Shown in pieces: positions 1 through 12,554 of a stretch of 64,000 bases of DNA; the first letter of the stretch is position 1, and each line of letters begins with the position of its first letter. Made by a program: the position numbers and the translations under genes. This DNA is from Peromyscus leucopus. Its lineage: Eukaryota; Chordata; Mammalia; Rodentia; Cricetidae. The stretch lies in contig NC_051068.1 of assembly GCF_004664715.2 (NCBI RefSeq), positions 55,624,953 through 55,688,952 on the forward strand. The letters are read 5' to 3'. Below the pieces are notes generated by a model. That model ran no database searches. It was not told the origin of the DNA and saw only the letters and a list, made by a program, of their open reading frames with translations.

Positions 1-2061
1 ACAAATAAAACAAATAGGAGGAGATGATTCGGGGGATACCTACCCTGAAATTAGCAGGACAGAAATGAAATAATGGCTAATAGCTGGGTGCTTAATAAGT
101 GGGTTTTTTTGTACCAACAATACATATAACCAATACATGTGTACTGACAACACATTTATTAGCTATAACCTTTAATAGAATACTATTTCTTTTTGCTGAT
201 GAAGAAGCAAGCAAAGAGAAGTTAGGTAACTAGCTGGAGAAAGTGTATCATAAATTTCTGCAAAACTGAGTATGAAACACAGCTTAGGGCTTTCTAGACT
301 GTTCCTGAACTACTGCTGTAAAGTAAGAAGTCAGCAAAAGGCATTATTCCAGTTGGAAGTAGAACAAGCTGCTGGATGTATGCCTTCAACAGCAAACACA
401 CATCAAAATCAAGTGTATTCAATGGTAAGCACAAACCAATTTATTCTAGTAGTTATCATAATTACCATTTCCTCACAAAGGTGTATTGAGGATCATTTAT
501 ACCTACCCATATAAAGACATTTAAATGATCTAACAATATACAAACACATTGTAATTTCATACCTCCTAATTTAGAATAGATTCCTACTAACATCAGCTAG
601 GTAGAGGAACTTGAGTTGATTTCAAACACTAGCTTGTCAGGTAAACACTCTATCCAAACCACAGAAAGAATTATATAATCCAAAATAAAAATAGCATCTC
701 TGGATTCATGAAAAATCACTTTTAATAGGATATTGGTTAAGTTGCAAAGGGGCTTTCTCAGAATGCTGCTGGCCATAGACTAATCTATGGTGTTGAGTGA
801 TGTTTTCAATCTCTTGTCTGCTTTACAGTGATTTACAATATGTTTCCATAAAAAAAAAATAGAAAGTAGGGTTTTTTTTTTTTGCTGAAAATAAGATAAT
901 TGCTTTTGTTCACAAGGAATCTTTGTGGAATTGTTAAATATTTTATAGTAATTAGAGTTAATACAAAATACTACATTGTAAGTACTAGACATTATTGTAT
1001 GCTTGCCTTACAGATTTTAACAGAATGGTGAGCATTCTCCAAGTTACTGGGGTTTTGTTTGTTTCCTGTGATTCCCTTAGACTCCAGATTGGAACAGATA
1101 GAGATGGGGACACATTTTTTCATCCAGTAGGAAATGTTCCATGAATAATAGTCTTGGCCTTGCTAAGTCCTTCCTCTGGAGGCACAGTGATTTAGGATGA
1201 ACAAATATTAAAGAAGCAACCAAGCAACTTAGCACCTTCCTGTTCACCCCTTTCTGGGGTCTGTTCTGTTTCCTTTGTCATTGTCCATGTACATGGCTCA
1301 TCTTCTCTAAGGATGGATCTGGAATTGGACAGAACTGTCTGCACAGGGAGGGTAAGCTTGCCTCATTTAAGGAAAAAAACATTGATAAGTCCCATTGGGT
1401 CTCTATAATAAACCATATCTTTCAGGATCTTCATGAGTGTTGATAAATTGATCCCTATTTACCCAATCCACATTTCTATCTCTTAAATGGCTACAAGCTT
1501 GAGAGGATGCTATTTATTGGATCTCTAAAAAGTCCATATTTAAAATTAAGGGCATCAGAATTTGTAGCAAAAGTAATGCTCCAACAGCAAACTTCAGGAA
1601 ACCCATGGGGACAGTGGACACATTTACAAGGAGGTAATTAATAGGTGCCCATATGGCACCAAAAACACTTGGCAGAAGCCTTGTGTTTGAACACACCATA
1701 GAGTAAATCCACTGTAAACACTGTTAATTTAGCTTTTTCTCAACTTCAGCGGAATTTAGTCTTATGTGAGCATTTGCATTGATACACCCTTTCACAAAGA
1801 GCCACCTAAAATGATTTTATATGGAAGAAGGTAAAGGTTTTAAGCCAGTTTGATGTCCTTCCTCTGTTCTACAACTTAAAGCCTCATTCTTCTTTGAGAT
1901 CAGTGTTTCTTGTACAAAATAGTGGGTGATTATTTGGACATTTTCATGCTTCAACTTTATGCACTCTGCTCATGTGACCCTCATTTCCCTGGCTTCTTCT
2001 CGCCACTCACATTTGTGCCACTCCCCTTTCCAAATAACCTCGCTTCAATTTCCATACAATA
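1..2061. other. Unassigned AT-rich sequence
   Basis: I see no recognisable gene, SINE or L1 segment here. Open frames are short (80 codons or fewer). A 61-codon minus-strand frame at 1514-1699 is rich in hydrophobic residues but has no recognised family and no splice context. Confidence 0.5.
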
Positions 2062-2467
2062 GATTTATGTAGCTAGAGTTTTCCTGCCTGGCCCACAGTC
2101 AGGACAAATCTCTCTCACCAGCCAGTCCCACAGCCGCTCAGACCCAACCGAGTAAACACACAGAGACTTAAATTGCTTACAAACTGTATGGCCGTGGCAG
2201 GCTTCTTGCTAACTGTTCTTATATCTTAAATTAACCCATTTTTATTTATCTACAAGTTGCCACGTGGCTCATGGCTTACCGGTACCTTAACATCTTCTCA
2301 TGGCAGTGTCTGGCACCGTCTCTCTGACTCAGCCTTCTACTTCCCAGAATTCTCCTCTCTCCTTGTCCTGCCTATACTTCCTGCCTGGCTACTGGCCAAT
2401 CAGTGTTTTATTCGTTAACCAATCAGAGCAACACATTTAACATACAGAACAGACCACAGCAGATTTA
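2062..2467 (-). mobile_element. Solo LTR of mys-like class II ERV family with 6-bp TSD
   Basis: An LTR of 394 bp lies at 2068-2461 in reverse orientation. On the plus strand it begins TGTAGC and ends CACAGCA, so both ends have the TG...CA form. It is flanked by an exact direct repeat GATTTA at 2062-2067 and 2462-2467. A 6-bp duplication is typical of ERVK/class II retroviral integration. The sequence shares long stretches with the two LTRs at 36952-37300 and 39514-39863, for example the segment around CTACTGGCCAATCAGTG and the one around CTTCCCAGAATTCTCCTC. No internal region is present, so it is a solo LTR left by recombination between two LTRs. The family name mys-like is an inference from the length and rodent context. 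Confidence 0.85.
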
Positions 2468-3529
2468 CATTTTTTTAAAATATAGATTCCACAGCTCAGG
2501 CAAAAGCATATGTTGTTTGTTTAAGGCATTTTGAAAATAATATATCTAATGTAGTCTTTATCCTCACTCACCAATCATATCTTAGACTCTGAAGGTCTCT
2601 GCAGCTATAATTCTGGGTGGTACTGAACATAGCATTGTCTGAAAGAAGCAGATGACTTGGGTTACCAGGCTCTAGGAACAATAATCATGAGTCAATAGCT
2701 CACTTAGGACCTTTGTGTGTGAAGCTTGGAGCTTTTTCCTGGCACAGAGTTTGAATACTGACTTCTATATACTAAGCTGACAGTTTTAGTACATTTCTTT
2801 CTTCCAAATAATTTAACCTACATATTTATCAAGAAAAAAATACTTTTAAGGAGAAGGAAGTCTCCCATCTAAATCCATAGGGTACTATGGGCACTCTTAT
2901 CTCTTTTCTCTTCCTCTTTTCAATTACATAAGACAATTCTCCCTTAGCAAGCCACCCTTGACCTTTTGTTCCCTTGTTTTCCTCTCAGAATTCAACATTT
3001 ACCCCAACTAAGCTGTCTATAACTATGGCTAGTTACTGTCATTCTCCAATCATAATTTTTCATCATGTTTATTCATAGTCCTCCAGTGCCATTACAGCAC
3101 TTCAAACAAGACAGATGATTATTACCTATCCATTAATTATTGAACTTTGTCCTAATCTATCAAAATGTGTGACCTAATGCCACTTAGATAATTTAATTTT
3201 AGCAGTAATAATCCTACTATTTTATGATTCTATGAAATTCTATTTTCTTGGTTTGACTACAAATTTCATTTGAGACTTTTCTCCTCCCCCAATACCCATT
3301 TCATAATATAATCCTCACTAATATCTCATTGTGCCTTACCTAACTGTTTCACTTATAACAGTTGATATGGGGATACACAGCTTGGAAAACACCATATAAG
3401 ATTTTCAGATAAACAGAATTTATTCGTAAATGCCATAAAATGTAAAGTTTGGGGGCATAAATATGTTTATGCTGAGTTGACCATGTCATTATATACACAT
3501 AAATGAAAATACCACATGGTGCATGTGAT
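2468..3529. other. Unassigned AT-rich sequence
   Basis: I see no recognisable gene or repeat in this stretch. Short pyrimidine-rich runs occur near 2905-2990. Confidence 0.45.
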
Positions 3530-3860
3530 GGTTAATTTTCATTGTCAACTTGCCTATATCTGGAGTCACTCAGGAGACAACACACCTCTGGACATGTTTG
3601 TGAGTATGTTTCCAGAGAAGTTTAACTAAGGAAATCCCACCCCGAATGTAGACGATACCGTCCTATGTACTGAACTGCCAGACAGAATAGAAAAGAATAA
3701 AAGCAGCAAGCCCGCAGGGTACAGCACTCATCTTTTTACTTCCTGATTACAGTCAACTCACAGTCCTGCCCCCACAGCTGGAGACACTCTAGCTGCCACA
3801 CCTTCCCACCGAGACTGTCCATATCAAAACAAACCCTCCCTCTCTCAGTGGCTCTAGTAC
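3530..3860 (+). repeat. Possible ancient interspersed repeat
   Basis: The segment starts with GTGATGGTTAATTTTCATTG followed by GTCAACTTG, a wording I associate with an old mammalian interspersed repeat that is widespread in other genomes. The copy is degenerate and I cannot name the family with confidence. From about 3860 to 4200 the sequence is plain AT-rich DNA with short TATA-type runs. Confidence 0.35.
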
Positions 3861-4204
3861 AAAGCCCTAATACTATGTACATTTTTATGATTTTACATGT
3901 TAATTAAAATTAATTTAATTTTAAAAGTTTATAATAAGTTAGCATTAAAGCACACCAATAAAAATAAATGCATATGCTGCTTAGCCTAAGTAACTGAGGG
4001 TTTTATTTATATTTTTCAAAATTATAACATAATTTCATCACATCTCTTTTTCTACTTATTTACCTTCCCATGTGCAACCTCTTGCTTTCTCTGAAGTTCA
4101 TGACCTCTTTTAATTGTTGTTGCATACATATATCTCTCAATATATAAAGACAACCTGCTCAGCCTATATGTTACATATATATTAAATTAATTATATAGAT
4201 ATAT

Positions 4205-4850
4205 AACTACACTGTATTTTATATCTATATAATTTCAGGGCTGACCAATTGCTATTCGATATCCAACAGTAGTGGGGAGGGTGGGCTTTTCCCTGGGGAA
4301 GACTATTTTTCCAACTCTCACTGTAACCTGTACCCTAGTTTCCTGTATTTCTTTGTTTAGGGTTGAGGCCTTGAGAGCTTTCTTCCTTCAATGTTAACAT
4401 GTCTATTGATATCATTGTTCAGGTCTTATTGGCAGCCATGTTAATGAGACTTCACAGGTATATTTTCTCTGACATTTCTAAAAGACACAATCTCACAGCA
4501 AACTTCCTATTCTTCTGGCACTTACAATCTTTCTGCTCCCTCTTTCACTAGATCTGCTAGATCTGTAAATTTTAGATGTAAGAGTTGTGTTACAGATATA
4601 TCACTGGGGACTGGGAATCACACAATCTCTTGTTCTCTACAATTCGATATGTTATGGTTTTCTTTAGAGGTCTGTAGCAAAGAGAAGTGGGTTTTTTGTT
4701 TTTTGTTTTTTGATGAGGGGCAAAAAATACACTTATCTGTGGATATAAACATAAATATTTATGTTGTAAATTCTGGTTTAGAAAAGGGTGGTTGTGGGCG
4801 CTCCTCCAAGATCTACAGCTTCACTTGTCCCTGGTAGTTGGCTAAATTTC
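4205..4850 (-). mobile_element. LINE-1 3' UTR fragment, antisense
   Basis: Read on the minus strand, this matches the same type of rodent L1 3' UTR as the sense copies at 10230-10770 and 35930-36310. Shared landmarks are the phrase around TTGCTGTGAGATTGTGTC and the run of short motifs that follows it in the same order. There is no coding content. It sits next to a sense L1 fragment that starts near 4870, so two L1 pieces meet here in opposite orientation. Confidence 0.7.
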
Positions 4851-4874
4851 CAGGAGCAGGCATGATTCCACTCT

Positions 4875-7266
4875 CGCTTAGTATGCCTTAAGTTTTAAAA
4901 TTCATATGGATCCACAAAGACCCCAGATAAACAAAACAACTCTTAGCAAAAAGAACAAAGTTTGAGGGGTTATCATTCTAGATCATAAGACATATTACAG
5001 AGCAAAGGTAATTTGAAAGGTACAATACTGGTACAAAAACAGACACATAGACCAATAGAAAAAAAATCAAAGACCCACATATGAGTGCACATAACTTCTA
5101 CCATTTAATACTTGACAAAAATGCCCAAAGCATAAGCTTCTGAAGAAAATGAAACATTTTTAACAAATGATTCTTTGAAAACTTGGTGTCCACATGAAAT
5201 TAGGTCTGTAACTATCACCTAGAACAAAAACTAAACAATTCAAAAAATAGATCAAAAATCTGAACCCACAACCTGCTTAAAATTAAAACTGCTAGAAGAA
5301 AATATAAACAGTACCCTACAATATATAGGAGTAGGAAATGGCTAGTACTCTATTTTTCCAAGAAAATAAGGCAAACAATTGATAAGCAAGACTTCATAAA
5401 ACTAAAACACTTCTGCACAACTTAAAAGGAAAATGTTTTTTAATAAAAAATTATGTACATATAAATTAAAATCAAAATCAAATGAATGAACAGGATGGAA
5501 AATCTTTGTCAGTTATGCATCTGACAGAGGATTAATATCCAGAAAATATAAAGAATTCAAAAACAAAGATTCAGAAAAAATGGTCCATTCCAAAGAGTTC
5601 TCAAAAGAAGGAAAAAAATAGCTAAGAAATATCTAAAAAAAATGGTCATCATCCAAAACAATTAGAGAAATCAAATCAAAACAACTTTGAAATTTAAACT
5701 TACCTAGTAAGAGTAACAAGAATCAACAAAACAGCAAATAATAAATGCTAAAAAGTTGTGCGGGAAAAATACTTCTTCTTGGCATATGTCCAAACTTTAC
5801 AACTTACTCCATAGATACTTACTTAGTCAGCCCTGTTCACTGCTGTTCTATTCATGGTAGCTATGAAAAGAAAACAACCTAAATGTTGTTAAATTGACAA
5901 TTGTTCAATGAAAATTTGGTACATATACACTATGAAATACTCTTTAGCTGTAAAGAAAAAATAAAATCATTAATTTTTCAATTAAATGGATGGAACTATG
6001 TTGTTAAATTGACAATTGTTCAATGAAAATTTGGTACATATACACTATGAAATACTCTTTAGCTATAAAGAAAAAATAAAATCATTAATTTTTCAATTAA
6101 ATGGATGGAACTAGAAAATATCATATTGAGTAAGGTAACATAGATCCCAAAAGACAAACACCACAAGTTTCCTTACATCTGAGGCTCCTATCTCAATCTT
6201 CAGATGTGAGTCCATATCCTAGAGCAACTATAGAAACTAGGAAAGTAAAAAGGGGCTATTGCTGGGTTAAGGAGATTGAAGAACAATAGAGAAAGAACTA
6301 GTGGGGTATATGTGATCTTATATGGAAACAGGAAATAGGAGACTCTAATTATGGAGAAGGAAGGACATAAATACAGAGGAAAGAGTAAAATAATGATAAG
6401 GATGTCTAAAAATCATAGAGTATCATTCTACTATCTACCAAATAAGCCTGTAATACACATAAGTCTGTCCATAAATGTGCATGTATAGTTTAAATGAAAT
6501 TTTCTTATCTGTGCTAACAATGCTACCTCTAAGAGCCAAAGACCACCTAAAGAACCCCAACACTACATGAAAAGCCTTCTTTTGAGTTGTTGGCTAATTA
6601 TGGTACAAGAGACCCCAAAACATTATATACTATTGGTATTGCCCTTGTTTGCCATCAATGGTCAAAGATAAGTCCCTATTGCTGAAGACATCATGTACTT
6701 CAGAAATAGGGTCCAGAGGCCTCTGAGCTGTAACTACCATGAGTCCATGAGGACTCATTTCCATGGTGCTAGAAAGTGCAATGCAAGCTTCCAAAAGAGG
6801 GATGCAACCAACAGTCCTGTCCAGCTATAACACCTAAGAACCACAATAACAACCAGCATGGCACAACATGTCTCACAGTACAATATTGGCACACATACCT
6901 TTGCAGTGACCAAAAGCTCTCCAGTTGGACTTAAAGCTGGCTAAACAAGAGGGAAAACATGTTTGGTCCTGGAAACCCAAACACCTGGGGAGAGTGAAGT
7001 CATGGATGTTGGAGGAAAACCTGCAACCTCCATACTACTCAACCAGCATAATCCATAAACATACTCTAAATATTTGCCCTAATACCCACAGATAACTGTA
7101 GTTCTCACCTTTCATCAATGTTTCTTTCCAACATATGGAAACTATTACAGAAAAACCACAACCGATCCAAATACAGAGTTTTGGAGCCTAGTCCAATGGA
7201 TACATTTACAAAACAACTCCCATAACTAAGGCTCAAGAGCCATAGTGGAAGAGGGGGCAGAAAGAT
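4875..7266 (+). mobile_element. LINE-1, 5'-truncated: ORF2 3' part and 3' UTR (left part)
   Basis: The first 1.2 kb reads as the degenerate C-terminal part of L1 ORF2 in the sense direction, recognised from phrases such as ACAGACACATAGACCAATAG. Stops and frameshifts are frequent, so it is not coding. From about 6120 it passes into 3' UTR sequence. The 3' UTR is interrupted at 7266 by a second L1 and resumes at 10229. A 115-bp stretch near its 3' coding end is tandemly duplicated. Confidence 0.75.
5884..6113 (+). repeat. 115-bp tandem duplication inside L1
   Basis: Copy 1 is 5884-5998 and copy 2 is 5999-6113. I find a single clear internal difference (AGCTGTAAAG against AGCTATAAAG). The unit covers the L1 phrase with the motif TTGGTACATATACACTATG. 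The surrounding L1 is old and degenerate while the two copies are nearly identical, so the duplication is much younger than the L1 insertion. Confidence 0.9.
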
Positions 7267-10228
7267 TTTATGCCCCAACCTGGAGACACTCTCTACCTAG
7301 AAACCCACTGGCCACACCAGCCTGGGAATCAGGCAGGTGATCTTCGCTTTCCTTCCTGTCCTCCATTTCCATTTCCCCAGTCTCATCCCTAGCCCTGTAG
7401 AAGACACCCTGCAGGGGCCTGTCCTCCCTCTCTGACTCCATGCCTGGGGACTCCTAAAATCATTATAGCAGACCCAGCTTTCCTCCCCTCTGTGATCGCT
7501 TTCAGCACCCCTTCTAGCTCATCCCCATTCCTTTATGTCAGCCCCCAATACTTAGAAACACATTTTACCCAAGACTTCCAGTGGCCACGCCTGGCAGGAA
7601 CTCAGAAGCACTTCTTACCAGGCAACCCACAGCCACCATGCCTTGCTAAGATCAAGAGAGGGCAACAGAAACCAAGGAAGGGAACAAAGACAAGATAAGA
7701 TGTAAACACCTAGAATCATATTATCCCAAACGCACATGCCTAGACGCCAATGTAGAAACACAATCAATAATAACCAGGACAATATGTCTCCAACAGAACC
7801 CAGTAACCCCACTGAGTCATGTAATTATATAGTAGACCTTGAGAAATGCAATATAGCTAAATCATAAGACAAGGACTTCAAAATAGCTATTGTGAATATG
7901 TGCAAGGACCTTAAAGGGGATATGAATGAATCCATTAATGAAATCCATGGCAACAAAAACAGTTGGGTAAAATAAAGAAAACAGCTAAAGACTTGAAAGT
8001 AGAAATAGTATCACTAAAGAAAACAAAAAACTGAGGGAAGTCTGGAAATGAAAAATTTAGAAAGTCAAGACACAGAGGTGTCATCAACAGGGAACAAAAT
8101 ACGGAAGAAAGAACTCAGGCATTGAAGACATGGTACCTCAGTCAAAGAAAATGTTAAATCTAAAAATAAAGCCAGGCACAAAACATCCAGGAAATCTAGG
8201 CAACTATGAAAAAACTAAATCTATAAATTACAGGTATAGAGAAAGGAAAAGAAATCCAGGTCAAAGGCACAAAAAGAATTTCAGCAAAATAATAAAAGAA
8301 AAATTTCCTAACCTACAGTAGGAGATACCTATAAAGATACAAGAAGCACATATAACACCAAATAAGCAAAACCAGAAAAGATATTCTCCATTAAACATAA
8401 TAATCCAGACACTAAATGTAGAGAATGAAGAGACAATATTAAGGGAAAAAGATGAAGTAAATATAAAGGAAGATCCATTAGAATAACATCCAACTTCTCA
8501 GTAGAGACTCTAAAACCCAGAAGGAACTAACTGGATGAATGTTCTACAAGCTCTAAAAGACCACAGATGCAACCTGGACAAATATGGCATGTTTTTGTTT
8601 ATATGTGGGTCTTAGTGGTTCAATTTTCCATAAGCAGGCTACAATCAGTATAACTACACAGGTTATTTAAGGAGTGAGAGAATAGGGGAGGGGAAAAATC
8701 TTCCTAGGAATGGAAAATAAAATAGATGGCTATGGATGGATGGTCTGGTGATCAGGAGGAAAGAAATGAGAGGATCAAATGTAGAAGAAAAGGAAAGAGG
8801 TGGTGAGTAAGTGAATACAGAGAGGGACAACTAAAACTAAGGATTATTTGTGGGTTGTATGGAAACCTAAAACAGTAAAAATGTCTTAAAATATATACAT
8901 TTATGAATGAAAGCTAAATGGTATCATCAAATACATGGGGAGACAAAGTCCCAACTAGACATCTCTTGCAACCAAATGAAACCTCTAGTGCAGAGGTGCC
9001 ATCTACCAGAACCTTCCCCACTACTGACGAGTGTTTATGGTACTGAAAAGGACCCTGCATACTACCAGGTGATAAAGGTAAAAACCAACAAAGCTACAAA
9101 CTCTGAGATCGTCAATGGTGACCTGCCTGCAAGTTACACTGGTAAATGGTGATGCAAATGTTGTGAGAGCAACCAACTACCATCTGATTAAAATTAAGAC
9201 CCACCTCCATGAGATGGAACCCCTACCTGACACTATCTAGGTGGCTCAGAACCTGAGGCTAGTTAGGCCATGGACATAGGGGAAAATCAAATAGTATTAT
9301 TCGGTTAAGGGATGTATCAATAAAAGGAGTCCTATAGACATTCTGCTATACTCATAGATTAGTTCCTTGCTCAGTCATCATCAGAGATACTTATGCAGTA
9401 GATGGGGACAAATACAGAGAAACAAATGGGCAATGTACAAAGAGTAAGAGACCTTGGAACACTCAGGCCTAAATGGGATGTTTCTATCAAATCCCTACCC
9501 TCAGACCAAAGGGAACTCTGCAGAAAAGGAAACAGTGATTGTCAGAGCCAATGGACATTGAAGAAACCAAGGAAACAAATCCTTCTAGACACATGACTGA
9601 TACCTGTATGAACTCATAGCTACTGTGGCAGCATGCACCAGGGCCTGTACAGGTCTAAGCCAGATGAGGTCCCATTACTGAGAAAGAAAGTAGACACAAG
9701 CCCCCACTCATAAAAGGCTATCTCCAGTTTATGACCACTTGCGAAGTAAAAATTAGTGTTCTCCAGTGGACTCTCACTGGATATATAGATCACACTTAAG
9801 GACATCCCCATGCCCAGAAGTTGAGGGCCAACATAAAACAAACTCAATGTTATTTGGGGGAGGTTTTTTTCCTCTCATAATGCTTTGCCCATGCATTTTT
9901 TTTTAACCTTACAAATATTTTGCTTTTATATATTTTGTTTTTATGGGTTTTCTGGGTGTGTGAATATGTGTGTCTCAGCATCTGTATGTGTTTCTTAGGC
10001 TTTTTCTTTACTTTTATGTTTGTTTATTTTGTACTGTTCTTGTGTTTTTATTTTATTTTATTATTTTTAGATGTGTATTTGTCTTCTAATTAGGAAAAAA
10101 AGAAATGGTATGGATTTGTATTGATGGAGAAGTGGGGAGTAATCTGAAGAATTTGAGGTAGGAAAAACCATAATCAGAATATATTGTATGGAAAAAGAAC
10201 TACTTGAAATTTTTTAAAAAGGAAAGAT
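7260..10228 (+). mobile_element. LINE-1 copy lacking ORF2, inserted in another L1
   Basis: The element at 7267-10221 (2955 bp) is flanked by GAAAGAT at 7260-7266 and 10222-10228, a likely short target duplication. It starts with an L1 5' region rich in CTCCCC-type sequence, continues into a degenerate ORF1 (about 7800-8575), and then jumps directly to sequence typical of the last bases of ORF2 and the 3' UTR (GTTTATATGTGGGTCTTAG at about 8597). The 3' UTR runs to an A-rich end at about 10210. The several kilobases of ORF2 expected between ORF1 and the 3' UTR are absent. The host L1 3' UTR flanks it on both sides, as shown by comparison with the copy at 35800-36310. Confidence 0.7.
7800..8575 (+). 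pseudogene. LINE-1 ORF1 remnant
   Basis: The sequence corresponds to the middle of L1 ORF1, the nucleic-acid-binding protein that coats L1 RNA. The longest open piece is 63 codons at 8130-8321 and contains KHPGNLGNYEKTKSINYRYR-type sequence expected near the RNA-recognition domain. Many stops and frameshifts break the frame elsewhere. The frame ends abruptly near 8575, where 3' L1 sequence begins, so the C-terminal domain is missing. Confidence 0.65.
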
Positions 10229-10575
10229 GGTGCAAACCCAGAGCATTGTGGATGAGTTTGCTGTGAGTTTGTGTCTCCTAAAAAAGTCAAAAGTTACTCT
10301 TGTGAAGTCTCACCAACATGACTGACTACACATGAGCTGAACATGTACAACAATAAAAGACATTCCCAAGTGGAAGGGAGAAAAGAACCACAAGACCTCA
10401 ATCCTACACAAAGAACTAAAGAGTACTGAGAGTTGGAGATATAGTCTTTCCTAAGAAGAGAACACCTATTGGTCAGTTAGTACCCCCAAACCAAATATCC
10501 ATCCCTACCATCCCTACAAACATACATCTAAGTAACATTTTACAGATAGAATAGAGTGTGTTCATGTATTCAGGA

Positions 10576-10629
<54 letters not shown>

Positions 10630-10775
10630 CTGCATATATTCGCAACAACAATCAATTAAATGAGGCCATGAATTTGAAAGCAAACAATGAAGTATATACA
10701 GAAAAGTTCGGAGGGAGGAAAGGGAAGGGGGAAGTGATATCATTATAATCTCAAAAACAAAAGAAGTACACAATT
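10229..10775 (+). mobile_element. LINE-1 3' UTR (right part) with GT repeat
   Basis: This continues the host L1 3' UTR that was interrupted at 7266. It includes the motif order seen at 35940-36310, then the microsatellite at 10579-10627, then a G/A-rich stretch and an end of the form ATTATAATCTCAAAAACAAA. The same terminal wording occurs at 39870-39890. Confidence 0.7.
10579..10627 (+). repeat. (TG)n microsatellite
   Basis: Perfect TG dinucleotide repeat of about 49 bp. It sits at the same relative place in the L1 3' UTR as the AT repeat at 36263-36302 of the sister copy. Confidence 0.95.
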
Positions 10776-10779
10776 TGTA

Positions 10780-12550
10780 TCCTAAGTGTATAGCTTCGGT
10801 TTTGGAAGATACAAAAGTTATGATGCAAGTAGACTGTCCGTAACACTATTAAATAATATATTTAAAACAAGAATGACCAAGTTTTATATTAAATACATCA
10901 TATAAGTTCGCCCAGTTTCTCTTCATGAGGCTGGAATTGTCTCTGTGCCCAATTTTCCAGAGAACATAGAGGCTGTTCGTGCAGCTTAAGAGCATGCACA
11001 ATGTCACCGAGTTATGCAATGGCTGAGCTGAATTTGACCCACAGTCCAGCAGCAATGCTGGCTCATGTTGTTATCTGCTCTGTGATGTGCTTCTCAGCAG
11101 TTTTCCTAAATAACATAAGTAAATGCACTGCAAGAATTGATGTTTCCTACTATATTTAGTGGAAAGGAAGTATCTGAACTAGTTTCAATCATCAATTTTC
11201 CATCTAACAATTTATGTGACAACTCTGATATATTTCTTTGGGACTGCCTTACAAATATGTCTTTAAAATAATTTCCCTAAACATATATCTCCTAGACATT
11301 TATAATGTATTTGAAAATTAAAATATTGATTTAATTCAGGTAACTTTATGATCACCTTGCTTCATGGAATTGCAATTTTAGGGTGCATAGATTATTCTTC
11401 CTGCAGAGGGGCAAAGTCCTCTGGCTACACACAAATCCTGACTGGTTCCTTTTATAACTTTAATCTACTATATGCTGCAATGTTTAGAGTTTCTTTCTTT
11501 TTTATAAAAAAAGTAATATTTTAAAGGTATATTCCCATGGTCTCCTTTATTTCTCAAGAAATTTTATAACCAATCAATCAAAATTTATACATTTTGCTAT
11601 ACATACACCTATAGCAATCTGCTCAATTTAGATTGATTGAGTCAATTTTTGTTTTGTGTTTTGGCTCTTGGTGGGTTTTTTTTTTTTAAGTGAGTGTGTG
11701 ATCAAGTTATATACGTGAAGATTCTCACAAAAAAGAAAGTAGAACATTTGCAATGTTAACCAATAACTACAACCTGCTTGTTACTGCTTGTATTTTAGGA
11801 ATAAGAACCTCTCCCCAGAAAGAAGAAGGGGCCCATTTCTTTTTTTTTTTTTTCCTTTTCTAATTATGGCTAGCAAGGCATGGAGCTAATCACAGGGGCT
11901 GTGACAACTGAGGAGAGGCCTTGTTTACTCCACGTGCCATCTGCCACTTCCTCAGCCCTAGAGTCTTCTCACTGATTTCCCTTTTCTGTGAAATTCCCCA
12001 CCTGCACATGCACACGGGTCCCCCAAACACTCCTCTTTGTATTCTTACTCCCGAGAAAGGTTGTGAAATGTTGTAGCAATCAATCTTATCTCTCCTCAGC
12101 AGAAGACCAGACCTCGGCAGAGCCCTGCTGCAGATCTGTTATGTGATCTGTGACTGGCTTGTTTTCTGATAAATTTCCCATTTGCTGGGACCTCTGCCAG
12201 GCATCTTCTGTTTAAAACCACTGGGATGATCAATTCTAAAACAGGGTTCTATGCTAAAGTTTTAGTGAAGGTCCCTTTAGCATTGACTTAAACACAGCCC
12301 TCCCAGTGCGGTGCTTGCTGTTAAGCCCTGTGTAGATGAGGAAAAAGACGCATAGCTTTACACTCTATACCAGCACAGAAGGCCACCTTCAAATAAGGAA
12401 TTGCTCCATGCCTGTGCCACCTCTTCTTGGTGTATTGAACCAAAATCTAAATTATGCCCAGGGCCTGCTTTAGCCACGATTTCAAAATAAAAATAAACTC
12501 TGTGCCCCTTTCTACTCGTATTCTTTGAGAATTCCATATATGCATAACAA
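10780..12550. other. Unassigned sequence
   Basis: No repeat or gene recognised. Short homopolymer T runs occur near 11680 and 11840. Open frames are 70 codons or fewer. Confidence 0.45.
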
Positions 12551-12554
12551 TATA

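Noticed and set aside
1514..1699. 61-codon hydrophobic minus-strand frame resembling a membrane protein end
   Set aside because: No family recognised, no upstream continuation in frame and no splice sites I can defend.
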